Positions 41,101 through 50,900 of a DNA stretch of 64,000 bases are shown here, piece after piece. Both the position numbers and the translations under genes were made by a program. The DNA is from Nakazawaea peltata (Eukaryota; Ascomycota; Pichiomycetes; Alaninales; Pachysolenaceae): positions 438,620 to 502,619 of the forward strand of contig BCGQ01000007.1 of the NCBI GenBank assembly GCA_001599355.1. The letters are read 5' to 3'. Each line of letters starts with the position of its first letter. Position 1 is the first letter of the stretch. The notes beneath the pieces are model-generated. The model saw only the letters and a program-made list of their open reading frames with translations, searched no databases and was not told the origin of the DNA.

Positions 41101-44100
41101 GTCTTCTTAGACGATGGTTGGGTGGAAGCATGTAGAAAACTCTATTGAAATTTGGATGCAGATCCAAAAATTGCCGTTTCCTCTCTATGAGCTGGTCATC
41201 ATCGTCGATCATTCCCCTGAAAGTGTTACCCAAATCGCTAGTCTCTTTGAATTTTTGGTAACTGTTGGTTTGCAGGTAGAATGGGTTGTCTTTGAAGCCT
41301 TGGTAGAGCCTCAGAAGACGGGAACGGAGTGTACGAGCACCTGGGACCTTCATAAGCATAGTCATATATACAGATTCGGGTTTATCTTGCTTTAAAGTCT
41401 TGGTGATCTCGGTGTCGGAGAAACCTTTGACTTTACCACTTAAAAGTAAGTACAAGATCTCAGCTTTTGAGTCGGCCCTTGGCTTACGGCCCGAGAGAAG
41501 TCGTTCTTTGAAATCTGCCAATATCCCTTGGTCAGCATGACTATTCAAATCATCTCTCAACTGCTGTAAATACTGGATGATCTGTTCCTTACGTTTTTGG
41601 ACGTCAGGAATCGATAAATTCTCGGAAATGACAGCGATGAAAATGTTGAGGATGATCATATTGGAGAACATGAACCAGAAGATGAGATAGGCGGCCCCAA
41701 AGAACTGTTGACTCTTATTCCGAGCGTACTGTTGTACTGAGTACAACGTGGAACTCCAATTCTCCGTCGAGGTGATGGAATAAAGCGAAATGAATGAGTT
41801 CGGGAGGTTGTACATACTGAACTCGTTATCAGCGAGCTCATCTGAGGTAATAGTGCCCTCAAAGAATCTCGACATGATGATGCTGGTGAGGAAGAGACAT
41901 ATGAAGTAGAATAAGGACAAATCGAATATAGTCTGTACATGTCCAAGTACGGAGTACCAGATACGACGGATGTATCCGATGCTCACAACGACTCTATACC
42001 ATCTGGCTATCTGGAAGAAAGAAAGCCACAGGTATCCACGACCGAGTCCCTGTTTCACGGGCGGGATAATTATTATACAGGTCAAAATAGCTAAGAACAA
42101 GTCGAAACAGTTACGTTTCGAGTAGAAGAAGACTCGCCATTTGGGTAAGAAGCAAGCCAGTCGAGTGAGTATCTCGGCTAAAAGTATTATCGAGACCCCA
42201 CATTCGATATGGTAGATGAGTTCAAGATGGTTGGAAGATGAGTTGGAGTGAAGTGTCGCTTGTACGACAAGAGAGAGCACTATAAAAGCTAAAAAGAGGG
42301 GTTCACATAATTTGAGGAACCTAAGAGGACGAGATTTCTTGGAAATAGATTTCAATTCCAGTCTTCTTTTGGAGTTATTGAAGAAAGATGACCTGGAAGT
42401 TGGCAGTTGTGAAGCCAACTCGTCTCTAGTGATTTTAAAAGCGTTAACAATGACGGCAATCAATAAATTGACAATCCAGACTGTCAAGAAGAAGATGCCA
42501 AATATATAGAATAACGACAGGGCCATAGTATCTGAATCCATAGTATAATACATGAGGTCAGTGAAGGTATTAGCACTCATTAAGACGAAGACGAGCTCGA
42601 AAGAGTTGGCTATATTGTCATAACTGACCGTATTAGCGTACGGATTCTGATTCGACACACATTTAGAATGGGCCGGACACCTGAAACCTTTTATTTGATT
42701 CAGAGAATGTCCGTCATTATATACGTAGGGCATAGCATCCCCGGTATCTGGATCTATATAACTACCGCAGAATTGGAATTCGTTGATGTAGTAGTCAGAG
42801 GAGTCATCCTCATTAAACCACACACATTTACGACGGAGAGACGATTTGAATGACTGGACTCCGATAATTGCAAAGAAGACCCAGAAACAGAAGAGGAACA
42901 AGGCTACATCTAATAACTCTGGGGCCGCTTTTTGGAGAGCCTTGAGAATTACTGAAGTTCCGTGGGTGAAATTGGTGAGTCTGAGGATTCTTAGACACAT
43001 TAATGATCTGAAGAGCATAATATGATGCCGAAGATCGTAGCCGTCGATTGCAAGGAGTGCGGAGATCCAGAAACAAACCGTGGAAATGAAATCTACGATA
43101 TTCCACGAGTCTCTAAGGTAAGCACGAGTGAATGGGATCGATTCCGGGGAAGTTGGCTCATCTAGAGCGTACTGAGTTACTGAATGGATCGGTTTCGGTC
43201 TCTTTTCTATAATTTTACCTGATTTATCGATCTTTTGGAACCGAGAATCCAATTGGGGGGTGTTGGAAATCGGAGTTTGGATAGGTTTGGTGCTTTTGAC
43301 CAGTTTTTTACGTCTACTGAATCGCTCATAATTATACTTAATGTAGTCCCTCCAAATACTGTTGGTTTCATGGGGAATATTCAACTCTTTGAACATCTGA
43401 GAGTCGTCAAACAACCCAAAAGTGATGATTTTAAGCATCATTTCTACTGAGTGCAGTATATTTATCACTACTAAGATCCAATCAATAGTTGTGTATGAAC
43501 CTTTGTGGACGTAGCCTGTTTTTGAGAGATCCCATTGATCGTAGGCAAGTAAAGCAGCTTGGATTATGATCAAACAGGTTATCAAGGGCTGAAATGAGGG
43601 ACGGAAGATGATGGACGAGCACAGGAGTCTGAATTTATTGGTCGAACCGAAGATTCGGAGCGAATTTCCGAACAATCGAAGATCGGATTTAGTTTTAAGG
43701 TCAGATTTACGATGGTTGGAGCCAGTTAAAGGCTCAAATGGGTTACTTATCGGTTGAAATTCCGACAATCCAGTCACCACAGACACTTTATCTGAGTCTT
43801 GCTTCAGGTACAGATTATCTGGGTCATCAGTTAGCTCATTATTTGAACCTGAAGATGACAGTTGGGCATAATTCGAGTCAAAAAGATCATTATGATGAAG
43901 GAGAAAGTCATCATCATGGGCATCTTCTTCTTCACTTGACACTTCTACATCATTATCAGAGTGGGAGTGTGTGTAATCACTCATTTCCAGCTCATCTTCG
44001 TCACCTCTTCCACTGACTCTGGCTGAAATTTTAAGAAAAGCACTAGAAATTTGCTTTCCAGGAGAGTTAATGGCAGCTTTTACAGGTGTATCGGGGACTC

Positions 44101-44995
44101 TTAGACTCCCGTCACGTTCTATATCATGCTCAAAGGTCACATGTCCTCGAAGAGTATCATTAGGAGACTTTGCCGAGCGTGGAGAGGTGGGAATTTCATT
44201 GGAAATCGCCAACATTTCTCCATAAGATGGAACATTGAGCCTTAAATCGTTGAGCCTGATACCTTCTTGTTCAGGAAAGTCGATCTCCGTAGTATCTATA
44301 CCGAGTCCATGGGATAAAGTATCATCCTCAGGCTCATCTCCACTGAAATATTCCAGTCCTGAATCGCTAGTTACAATATTGAGCCCTGTATCTGAGGGAA
44401 CTGGGAGCCACATACCTGCAACGGAGGCATCTTGATCTCCAAGAGCCAATTTAAGACCTCTGTTGATCACATCAGGCAGTACGTCATCATCCGAGAACGA
44501 ATATCTGGCACTTTGGAACGTCTCCACACTAGGATTCAGACCTTCTGGAGATCGATTCGAACTATGCGATCTATTATGATGAGGGGAGCCGAAATATGGG
44601 ATCATCTGAGAGACTCGGTTGTTATTTGAAGTTCTAGAGCTAGAACGAGCGAGTCTTGAGAGGAAAGATTGAAGTGAATGGCCCGGCGATGCTGAGGGAG
44701 ACCTCGAAGGAGACCTGGCTGAGGTGAAACTTGCACCTGGAGAGATGGAACCGGCATCAAATGGGTCTAAATTTGAGGTATTGATATTGAGGGAGGGGCC
44801 TTGAGAAGATCTCCGAGATGATATGGATCTGGAATTGGGGAAATGGGCCGATAAATGATGGGATTCTTGTCGACTTTGCCGGGATCTTTGGGATCTTTGG
44901 CCCTGTTGAAGTTCCCTCCTTGTAGGGACGTGAGAATCACTTGGTTCTGAGAGAACCACCTGGGGGATATTGATTTCTGGGTCCGGTTTATCCAT
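38141..44995 (-). CDS. CCH1: Voltage-gated high-affinity calcium channel Cch1
   Basis: 2284 residues in one exon, somewhat longer than S. cerevisiae Cch1 (about 2040). A disordered Ser-rich N-terminus (to about 450) precedes four repeats of six membrane spans with pore loops: NTFTDLMYYTMD (I), TSTENWSSTLYSV (II), SLEGWVDLLQNV (III) and SFGESWNYIMND (IV). The filter thus appears to carry an Asn or Thr/Asp position in repeat I and Glu in II-IV, as in fungal Cch1. Arginine-bearing S4 segments are visible (RSLMCLRILRLTNF, KLLRALRLLTL). An EF-hand-like loop DPNGTGYIDPAD follows repeat IV (near 1917). The C-tail is Ser-rich. Known role: with Mid1, calcium entry at the plasma membrane under pheromone, ER or cold stress. 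Confidence 0.96.
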   Translation of the reverse strand: MDKPDPEINIPQVVLSEPSDSHVPTRRELQQGQRSQRSRQSRQESHHLSAHFPNSRSISSRRSSQGPSLNINTSNLDPFDAGSISPGASFTSARSPSRSPSASPGHSLQSFLSRLARSSSRTSNNNRVSQMIPYFGSPHHNRSHSSNRSPEGLNPSVETFQSARYSFSDDDVLPDVINRGLKLALGDQDASVAGMWLPVPSDTGLNIVTSDSGLEYFSGDEPEDDTLSHGLGIDTTEIDFPEQEGIRLNDLRLNVPSYGEMLAISNEIPTSPRSAKSPNDTLRGHVTFEHDIERDGSLRVPDTPVKAAINSPGKQISSAFLKISARVSGRGDEDELEMSDYTHSHSDNDVEVSSEEEDAHDDDFLLHHNDLFDSNYAQLSSSGSNNELTDDPDNLYLKQDSDKVSVVTGLSEFQPISNPFEPLTGSNHRKSDLKTKSDLRLFGNSLRIFGSTNKFRLLCSSIIFRPSFQPLITCLIIIQAALLAYDQWDLSKTGYVHKGSYTTIDWILVVINILHSVEMMLKIITFGLFDDSQMFKELNIPHETNSIWRDYIKYNYERFSRRKKLVKSTKPIQTPISNTPQLDSRFQKIDKSGKIIEKRPKPIHSVTQYALDEPTSPESIPFTRAYLRDSWNIVDFISTVCFWISALLAIDGYDLRHHIMLFRSLMCLRILRLTNFTHGTSVILKALQKAAPELLDVALFLFCFWVFFAIIGVQSFKSSLRRKCVWFNEDDSSDYYINEFQFCGSYIDPDTGDAMPYVYNDGHSLNQIKGFRCPAHSKCVSNQNPYANTVSYDNIANSFELVFVLMSANTFTDLMYYTMDSDTMALSLFYIFGIFFLTVWIVNLLIAVIVNAFKITRDELASQLPTSRSSFFNNSKRRLELKSISKKSRPLRFLKLCEPLFLAFIVLSLVVQATLHSNSSSNHLELIYHIECGVSIILLAEILTRLACFLPKWRVFFYSKRNCFDLFLAILTCIIIIPPVKQGLGRGYLWLSFFQIARWYRVVVSIGYIRRIWYSVLGHVQTIFDLSLFYFICLFLTSIIMSRFFEGTITSDELADNEFSMYNLPNSFISLYSITSTENWSSTLYSVQQYARNKSQQFFGAAYLIFWFMFSNMIILNIFIAVISENLSIPDVQKRKEQIIQYLQQLRDDLNSHADQGILADFKERLLSGRKPRADSKAEILYLLLSGKVKGFSDTEITKTLKQDKPESVYMTMLMKVPGARTLRSRLLRLYQGFKDNPFYLQTNSYQKFKETSDLGNTFRGMIDDDDQLIERKRQFLDLHPNFNRVFYMLPPNHRLRRLCQRIVPTSKGVRVDGINPHKNVSFAFNIIMIIITVAMVVVSCYATPLYRKKNDFNSHTNWNWLTNIDMSCTLLFTLEFVIKVIADGLIYTPNAYLSSSWNIIDMIVLISMWLNVITELNGTASLTSVINGVKLLRALRLLTLSSRAKSTFQNTIIAGFWQILSASTISLTLLFPFSVWGLNLFTGRLGYCLDGVSTQGECTGEFVNTVFKWDIVSPNSYVEPILEFNTFKRSFLSLFEIISLEGWVDLLQNVMNSTGRGTVPSLFASPANGIFVVLFNFISTVFILTLFVSVIIQNYSRNTGSAYRTSEQSSWYEVEKILKQVKASKRGDESSFSKLQLFCHRLVSKDSKYWRLSINCCFVLHTLALLLEVYPMIVPMDIFRYSLYLCTTSLFLVHLLVIIIAKGPSLYLTSSRWNSLAAALIVGAFITTVISFFVSRETAYANINKLFLVGILLLIIPRIDRLEQLLRYALASIPSIISLLYTWAVLFLVYAIAMNQIFGLTRVGPNTSNNINLRTVTKALILLFRMSFGESWNYIMNDFTVSLPYCYKDPDNYDSDCGNKPYLYLLFISWNILSMFIFLNMFVSLIVDSFSYIYHTSDPHSYITRSERRKFKQAWLKFDPNGTGYIDPADLHSFLGSLDGILSYKIYNNGRFSIPELKLKWFPTMEGNDDPYSVFVDFPAMNHSLDQIDPKKVHVRRLKYERLVEDILMEAKSHNYPGIPFTSVILKVALYAHFEENKCLTLDDFMKRYVAMDKVDRSLKEKKVYNTLRTVIIRWKYKKGLLVPSQGNEVKESLSPSTSPSPENEEDKLQDPYGSAPMIVISEYLKNDEDLKLRGRAATLASLSNNRKYGSFSTTSNNNKITNPFSDEAEIIGDRYNTRKMSDLDQDLHHRPKFVANTSSSISVSRGGINGSISEERNLTGLGMLMEIPLSLQLSLQLSLPLPKLPKLPFTKLGNSSNDSLNGSGDSEIGSLLSVDLSSPKRR

Positions 44996-46109
44996 ATTTG
45001 TGGAGTATGCAAAATTGAGGGAGAAGACGCTGATTTTTCAGGGTCTTAGTCCAATGACAAGAGCGGCTGTGTGCAGTAAATGGGTAGTAAAGTATGGTAA
45101 GCTGGGAAGTAAGTAGGGCAGTAAGCGGGCAGTAGAGTGGCGGTAAACGGGTAACAAACGGACACAAGAAGAGAAACCAGAGTCTGAAGAGAATGGTCTC
45201 GACAAAATTCCTATACTATTCCCTGACTTGCCTTTTAATCGATGAGTAAGTGTTCTTTTAAGGCCCTAAATGATCTAAAAAAAGGCACCGCCTTGAAGAG
45301 TGCTGAGATACTTGATTTGGTAGGTACTTGATTAGGAAGGGAAGGGAGAGGGAAAGAGAGAAAGAGAGCAGAAAAGGATATTACCTAATTTGGAAGTTAA
45401 ATAAAAGACGTGTGCTGCAGATCAATAACTCAATTGGGAGATGTAAGAGGTCGTGGATTTAGAGATTAGTGCGCAGATGGTCCGTAACAGGGCCGAGATA
45501 GGGCTGGGTGCATTAGATGGGTGAAGGGAGAGAGGAGGCAGAAAGGAGGAGGAGGAGGAGAGGGGAAGAAGTCACGGAGGAAGGACACAAAATGAGAAGT
45601 ACCCTAATTGGAAGGAGAAAGAGAGGACATAATATCCAAATTAAGAAGAAATTAAGACTACTATTATTGCTATGTGAAGTAGTATTATGTCTTTCAGTTT
45701 TTGTTAGTGTCTTTACATAGTGAAAAAATCAGATCTGAAGAGTGACAGCGAGAGCAAAGGGGAGAAAGATTTAAGTAGATGACAAGTAAAATATGGGATA
45801 TGATAGTTTAATTCAGAATTTCTCTCCTCACTCCCCTCTATAACAGTTATCTCACTGCTCCTCCCCTCCCTCCATCTCTATCCTCCCTACCACCCCTCTC
45901 TTCACCACTATCCCTCCATCCTTTGAAAAGAAACGACTTAAAATTTTTCCCAATTTGCCTAGCAAATTTCTTAACATTTTTTCCCTAACAAAATTCCCTA
46001 ACAATTTAGCGCTGACTAAATTTTCGACACTCCTCTCATTTTCTCATCTATTTCAGTCAGTTAGAGCAGACTATAGAGACATCTAAAAGTCAGAGCATCA
46101 CCTGAAAAT
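44996..46109. other. Divergent intergenic region, CCH1 / homocitrate synthase
   Basis: 1114 bases. Purine-rich on the plus strand at 45330-45370 and 45520-45620, C/T-rich at 45825-45925. TTCCCTAACA occurs twice (45981-45990, 45994-46003), about 110-130 bases before the LYS20 ATG. A small open frame at 45517-45720 is purine low-complexity and is not annotated. No gene is seen. Confidence 0.5.
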
Positions 46110-47527
46110 ATGTGTGAAACCGGTAAGTAGTGAATGATGAGCTGAGCAGCTCAGCTCCAGCTCCAGCTCAGCCCCACCTCCACCCCTTCCCTCTGCCCGA
46201 CCTTACTAACCCTTCAGAATTCAAAAAAGTCTCCGAGGAAGAGAGACCAAAGAGAGTACAAAGAAATCCATATGGTCCAAACCCGGCCGATTTCTTGTCC
46301 AATGTCAACAATTTCCAATTGATCGAGTCCACCTTAAGAGAAGGTGAGCAATTTGCTAACGCTTTCTTCTCCACCGAGAAGAAGATCGAGATTGCTAAGG
46401 CTTTGGACGACTTTGGAGTCGACTACATTGAGTTGACTTCTCCAGTTGCCTCTGAGCAATCCAGAGCTGATTGTGAAGCTATCTGTAAATTGGGATTGAA
46501 GGCCAAGATCTTGACCCACATCAGATGTCATATGGACGATGCCAGAGTCGCCGTAGAGACCGGTGTCGACGGTGTCGATGTCGTTATTGGAACTTCTCAA
46601 TTCTTGAGAGAATATTCTCATGGTAAGGACATGAATTACATTGCTCAAAGTGCTGTTGAGGTTATTGAGTTTGTCAAGTCTAAGGGTATCGAGATCAGAT
46701 TCTCTTCTGAGGACTCCTTCAGATCCGATATTGTCGACTTGTTGAACATTTACAAGACTGTCGACAAGATTGGTGTTAACAGAGTTGGTATTGCCGATAC
46801 TGTTGGTTGTGCTAACCCTAGACAAGTTTATGAGTTGGTCAAGACTTTGAAATCTGTTGTTCATTGTGATATTGAATGTCATTTCCACAACGATACTGGT
46901 TGTGCCATTGCTAATGCTTACACTGCTTTAGAGGCTGGAGCTAGATTGATCGATGTCTCTGTTTTGGGTATTGGTGAAAGAAACGGTATCACTCCATTGG
47001 GTGGTTTGATGGCTAGAATGATCGCTGCTGACAGAGATTACGTCTTGTCCAAGTATAAATTACATAAGTTGAGAGATTTGGAAGTCTTGGTTGCCGAGCT
47101 GGTCCAAGTTAACATTCCTTTCAACAACCCAATCACCGGTTTCTGTGCTTTCACCCACAAGGCTGGTATTCACGCTAAGGCTATCTTGGCTAACCCATCC
47201 ACTTATGAGATTTTGAACCCAGGTGACTTTGGTTTGACCAGATATATTCACTTTGCGAACAGATTGACCGGTTGGAATGCTATCAAGTCAAGAGTTGACC
47301 AATTGAACTTGAATTTGACCGATCTGCAATGTAAGGAAGTTACTGCCAAGATCAAGAAGATGGGTGATATTAGACTGTTGAATATTGATGATGTCGATTC
47401 TATTATTAAGGATTATCATGCTGATATTTCTACTCCAATGTTGGCCCCAGTTTCGGCTAAATTGCCTGAGGTTGAAGATGCCTCTATTGCTGAGCCAGAC
47501 TCTAAGAAGCAAAAGACTGAAGCTTAA
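46110..47527 (+). CDS. LYS20: Homocitrate synthase (lysine biosynthesis), split by an intron
   Basis: Exons 46110-46122 and 46218-47527 give 440 residues. The 95-nt intron has GTAAGT and TACTAAC 7 nt before CAG. The unspliced frame runs open through the intron back to a GTG but lacks an ATG, so the tiny first exon (MCET) supplies the start. The catalytic TIM barrel begins [20 protein letters not shown]. It continues with [36 protein letters not shown] and [19 protein letters not shown]. The C-terminal lysine-sensing region has [16 protein letters not shown] and [15 protein letters not shown]. It condenses acetyl-CoA with 2-oxoglutarate, the first step of the alpha-aminoadipate pathway. S. cerevisiae has Lys20 and Lys21; which one this matches is open. 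CTG at residue 299 aligns with Ala. Confidence 0.95.
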
Positions 47528-47941
47528 ATTAAATTAAATTAAATTAATATAGATATTTATATTGAATGGTGTAGGAGAGTTAGTGGTTCAGTGATGTTCC
47601 ACTGATAATACTCTTACTAATAGTACTCTCACTAATAGTACTCTTACTAATAGTACTCTCACTAATAGTACTCTCACTAATGATACTCTCACTGTTAATA
47701 CTCTCACTAATACTCCCCATAGTACTCGCCCTAACATTCTATTGGAAGACTTCCCGTATCCCCGTCTCCTCATACCAATGGGTATCATCACAATGACATC
47801 ATACCTCCTTCTCTTCTGCCCGCCAAATCACCCCTGCACAATCTATCCATAGAACAAACCTTAAATCTCGGCAATCTGACTGAAAAAATAACGGCTTAAA
47901 AATTGATGGGATGAGGTTCAATTGTGGGGTCTCGACACATA
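47528..47941. other. Intergenic spacer with a 15-base minisatellite
   Basis: 414 bases. Seven tandem 15-base units of ACTCTYACTAATAGT lie at 47610-47714, drifting in the last three. A short ATTAA repeat (about 47527-47547) follows the LYS20 stop. The remaining 230 bases are the presumed promoter of the SNF2 gene. Confidence 0.65.
47610..47714 (+). repeat. Minisatellite, 7 x 15 bases
   Basis: Units start at 47610, 47625, 47640, 47655, 47670, 47685 and 47700. Units 1-4 alternate T and C at position 6, suggesting a 30-base higher-order unit. Units 5-7 carry extra changes. Confidence 0.85.
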
Positions 47942-50900
47942 ATGAACATTGAGAATTGGAGATTGTTTCAGGAGGTCTCGTCAATGGCCAATGGCTTGGA
48001 CAAACTTCTACCTTTAGGAGTGCTATATTTCACCGATCTCCCTCGCTTACTTTCGAGGGCATCGGAAGCTCCCGATGGATGGATGTGGGTGGAACTTCCT
48101 TATGGAGACAACCCAAAGATGTGGTCATGGGAACATAGGGAGTCCAGTTTGAGTGACTCGGTGCTCAATCTCAAGTATTTGTTGGAGAGAGTCCACCTCA
48201 GGCTGACATATAAGCATATGGGCTCATATAGGAACAATATGATATGCATGAGAATTTATCTGGTGCCTTCAGATATTGATGGGATGAAATATTTGACTGA
48301 GTATAGGGATAGGAGTCGTAGGGGGAAGCCGCTGAGTTGGCATGAGTCTAAATATAAGAAGATTATGCTGGATTTGATCCTGACCTTAGATTATAGTATG
48401 CTGTCATGGGAAGGATTGCCCTGTCAAGATACCGAAATGATAGTTTTGAATTTCTTACAAGAATATAGACAGATCTCTTTAATGAAGGTGCTAGGGAACA
48501 TTGGAGGGTACTCATCTACACAGAATTCATTCAATTTTCATATCCAGAGATTGGTGCTGGAGGAACTGTTCAAAATACCGCCCACTGATGGTGCTAGTGA
48601 CGGAGATCTTGAAGATAAATTATTGAGATTGTATAATAGTATCAAATCTCCTACATTTGACTTCAATGGGATCACTAATAATGATCAGAAGAAGATGATT
48701 TTGGATATTTTGAACAATGATATTGACGGCTTGAAGTCGGAGTTGTATCCATATCAGAAACAGTCGGTCCTGAAAATGTTGGAGAGGGAATTCTACCCTC
48801 AACGGATATCTGCCTTTGTGAAGACCAAAGGTTTTTATCTTGAGACCACCACCTTGAATTTTTATAAGAATTCGGAGGTCATTATTACTCCAAGAGGTGG
48901 AATATTACTGGAGAATATGGGATTGGGTAAGACTTTTATCTGTTTACTGCTTATTTGTAGTTCTAAAATGGAGATATCTCAAGTTCCAGAGCAGTACAGA
49001 AACACCATATCTCCAAGCATATTCCGTAAGACTGATAAAATCCCAAGATTGATGAACTTATGTATTAAGAAACTCAATAATGAATCAATTTCTTGGAAAC
49101 AGTACCTGGACCAGCTTTCTGATCCATGTTTGAAACTGCTCCAAGAGAATCCAGGTTATTTTGAGGTGCCAATTGCCGAAGAAATCGATCCTACAAGAAG
49201 AAAATCGGCTAGAATCTCTTCCTCGGTGATGGTTATTGATGTCACCAAGAAAATGTACCTTTGTAATACCACAATAATCATCACTCCAGATAATCTTTTC
49301 CATCAATGGTTACTGGAAATTCGTAAGCATCTCATTCCGCATTTCTTGAATATCTTGAAGTTGAAAGATTTACAAGAACCCATCCCTAGTAGTACAGAAT
49401 TGATAAAATATGATCTTGTGATAGTATCTCATTCTGTATTCTCAGCACAGGCAGATCTGATCGAGTCTCCCTTCAGAGATGTGTATTGGAAACGTTTGAT
49501 CATCGATGAGGCTCATAGTGTGAATAACAAACTTTCCAGAGCCGTCTACATGATTAGAAGTTTGTCTGTAGAGAGGAAATGGGCAATAACAGGTACACCT
49601 ACAGCTGGATTAACTAGACTTCACATGAATGAAGAAGTGGAAAACCATAAAAAGAAGAATTATATTGTAAAACGTAAATTCGATGTTGGACAAGATTTGA
49701 ATAAAATAGGGGTTATTCTGTCTTCTTTCTTCGAGATGGACCCTTGGGCTAAACGTCCAAAATTATGGAGTAAGCAAATGGTCAGACCTTTTCTTCAAGG
49801 AATATTCGGATCCGATTTGCAATTAAGACAGATCTTATCTCTGCTTTTAGTACGTCATGAACTTCAAGATATAGAATTGGATGTAAAATTACCCCCATTA
49901 CACCATAAAAATGTTCTATTGGAACCTTCTTTCCATGATAAGATTTCAATGAATTTATTTGTAGCAGTATTGGCGACGAATGCGGTGACATCTGAACGGA
50001 AGGATCTGGATTATATGTTCCATCCCACAAATCGGTCTGAACTTCGTAGATTGATCACTAATTTACAAAAGCTGACTTTCTACTGGACTGGGTTTTCAGT
50101 AAATGATCTTGAAGTTTTGATTTCCATTTGCGATCACCTGTTAGAGAAGAAGTCTGAAACTGACGATTCGAAGCCTTACTATTCACCAGAAGACGTCAAA
50201 TTGTTAGTAGATTGTAAGAAACATGCAAATATGCTGTTACAAAATCCTCGATGGAGAACACTGAGTGCTATCCATGAGATGAATTATTTCATTAAAGATT
50301 TACCTACACCTTTCACAAGGAATCTTTCCACTGGAGTCCTTGATAGTGAGATATCGACGTATGGGGCGCCTCAATTGGGTTCACTGCAGAGTTTCTTCTA
50401 TAAAAATAGGTTCATCTCTGATTTAAATAGATTAAGTGAGAAATTGGTGGAATTCACTAAACCATTTTGGTCAAATTATTGGAAAGATTCAGAGAGGAAG
50501 AATATCCAGAGACTGAAGAACAAAGATGGTAAACCAATTGATTCCTTGACTGTAGCAGAGCTGTTAGAGACTCCGACTAAACGACGTAGACTAAGTAATG
50601 AACTTTCTGGATCCCCTAAGAAACTCCAGAAAACAGCTACTAGAGATATGATGGAAAGTGAGACTGGGGGTATTAAAACCTCAAACTCAGAACTTATAAA
50701 TGAATATAAAGATAGTGAATTGGTGGAGAATATCAAGAAACTGAAAGTTTTGGGTACCCTGTCTCAAAAATTATCATACTTGGGATCCCGACTTTTGGAA
50801 CATCAAAAGTCCGGAGTAAAATCCATTGTGTTCTTCGAATTTGAGGAAAGTGCCTATTATTTGACTGAGCTCTTGGATATCATGGGTGTCAATTACTTGA

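Noticed and set aside
45517-45720. 67-codon frame MGEGREEAERRRRRR...
   Set aside because: Purine low-complexity DNA; the predicted chain is a simple Glu/Arg run followed by an arbitrary hydrophobic end.
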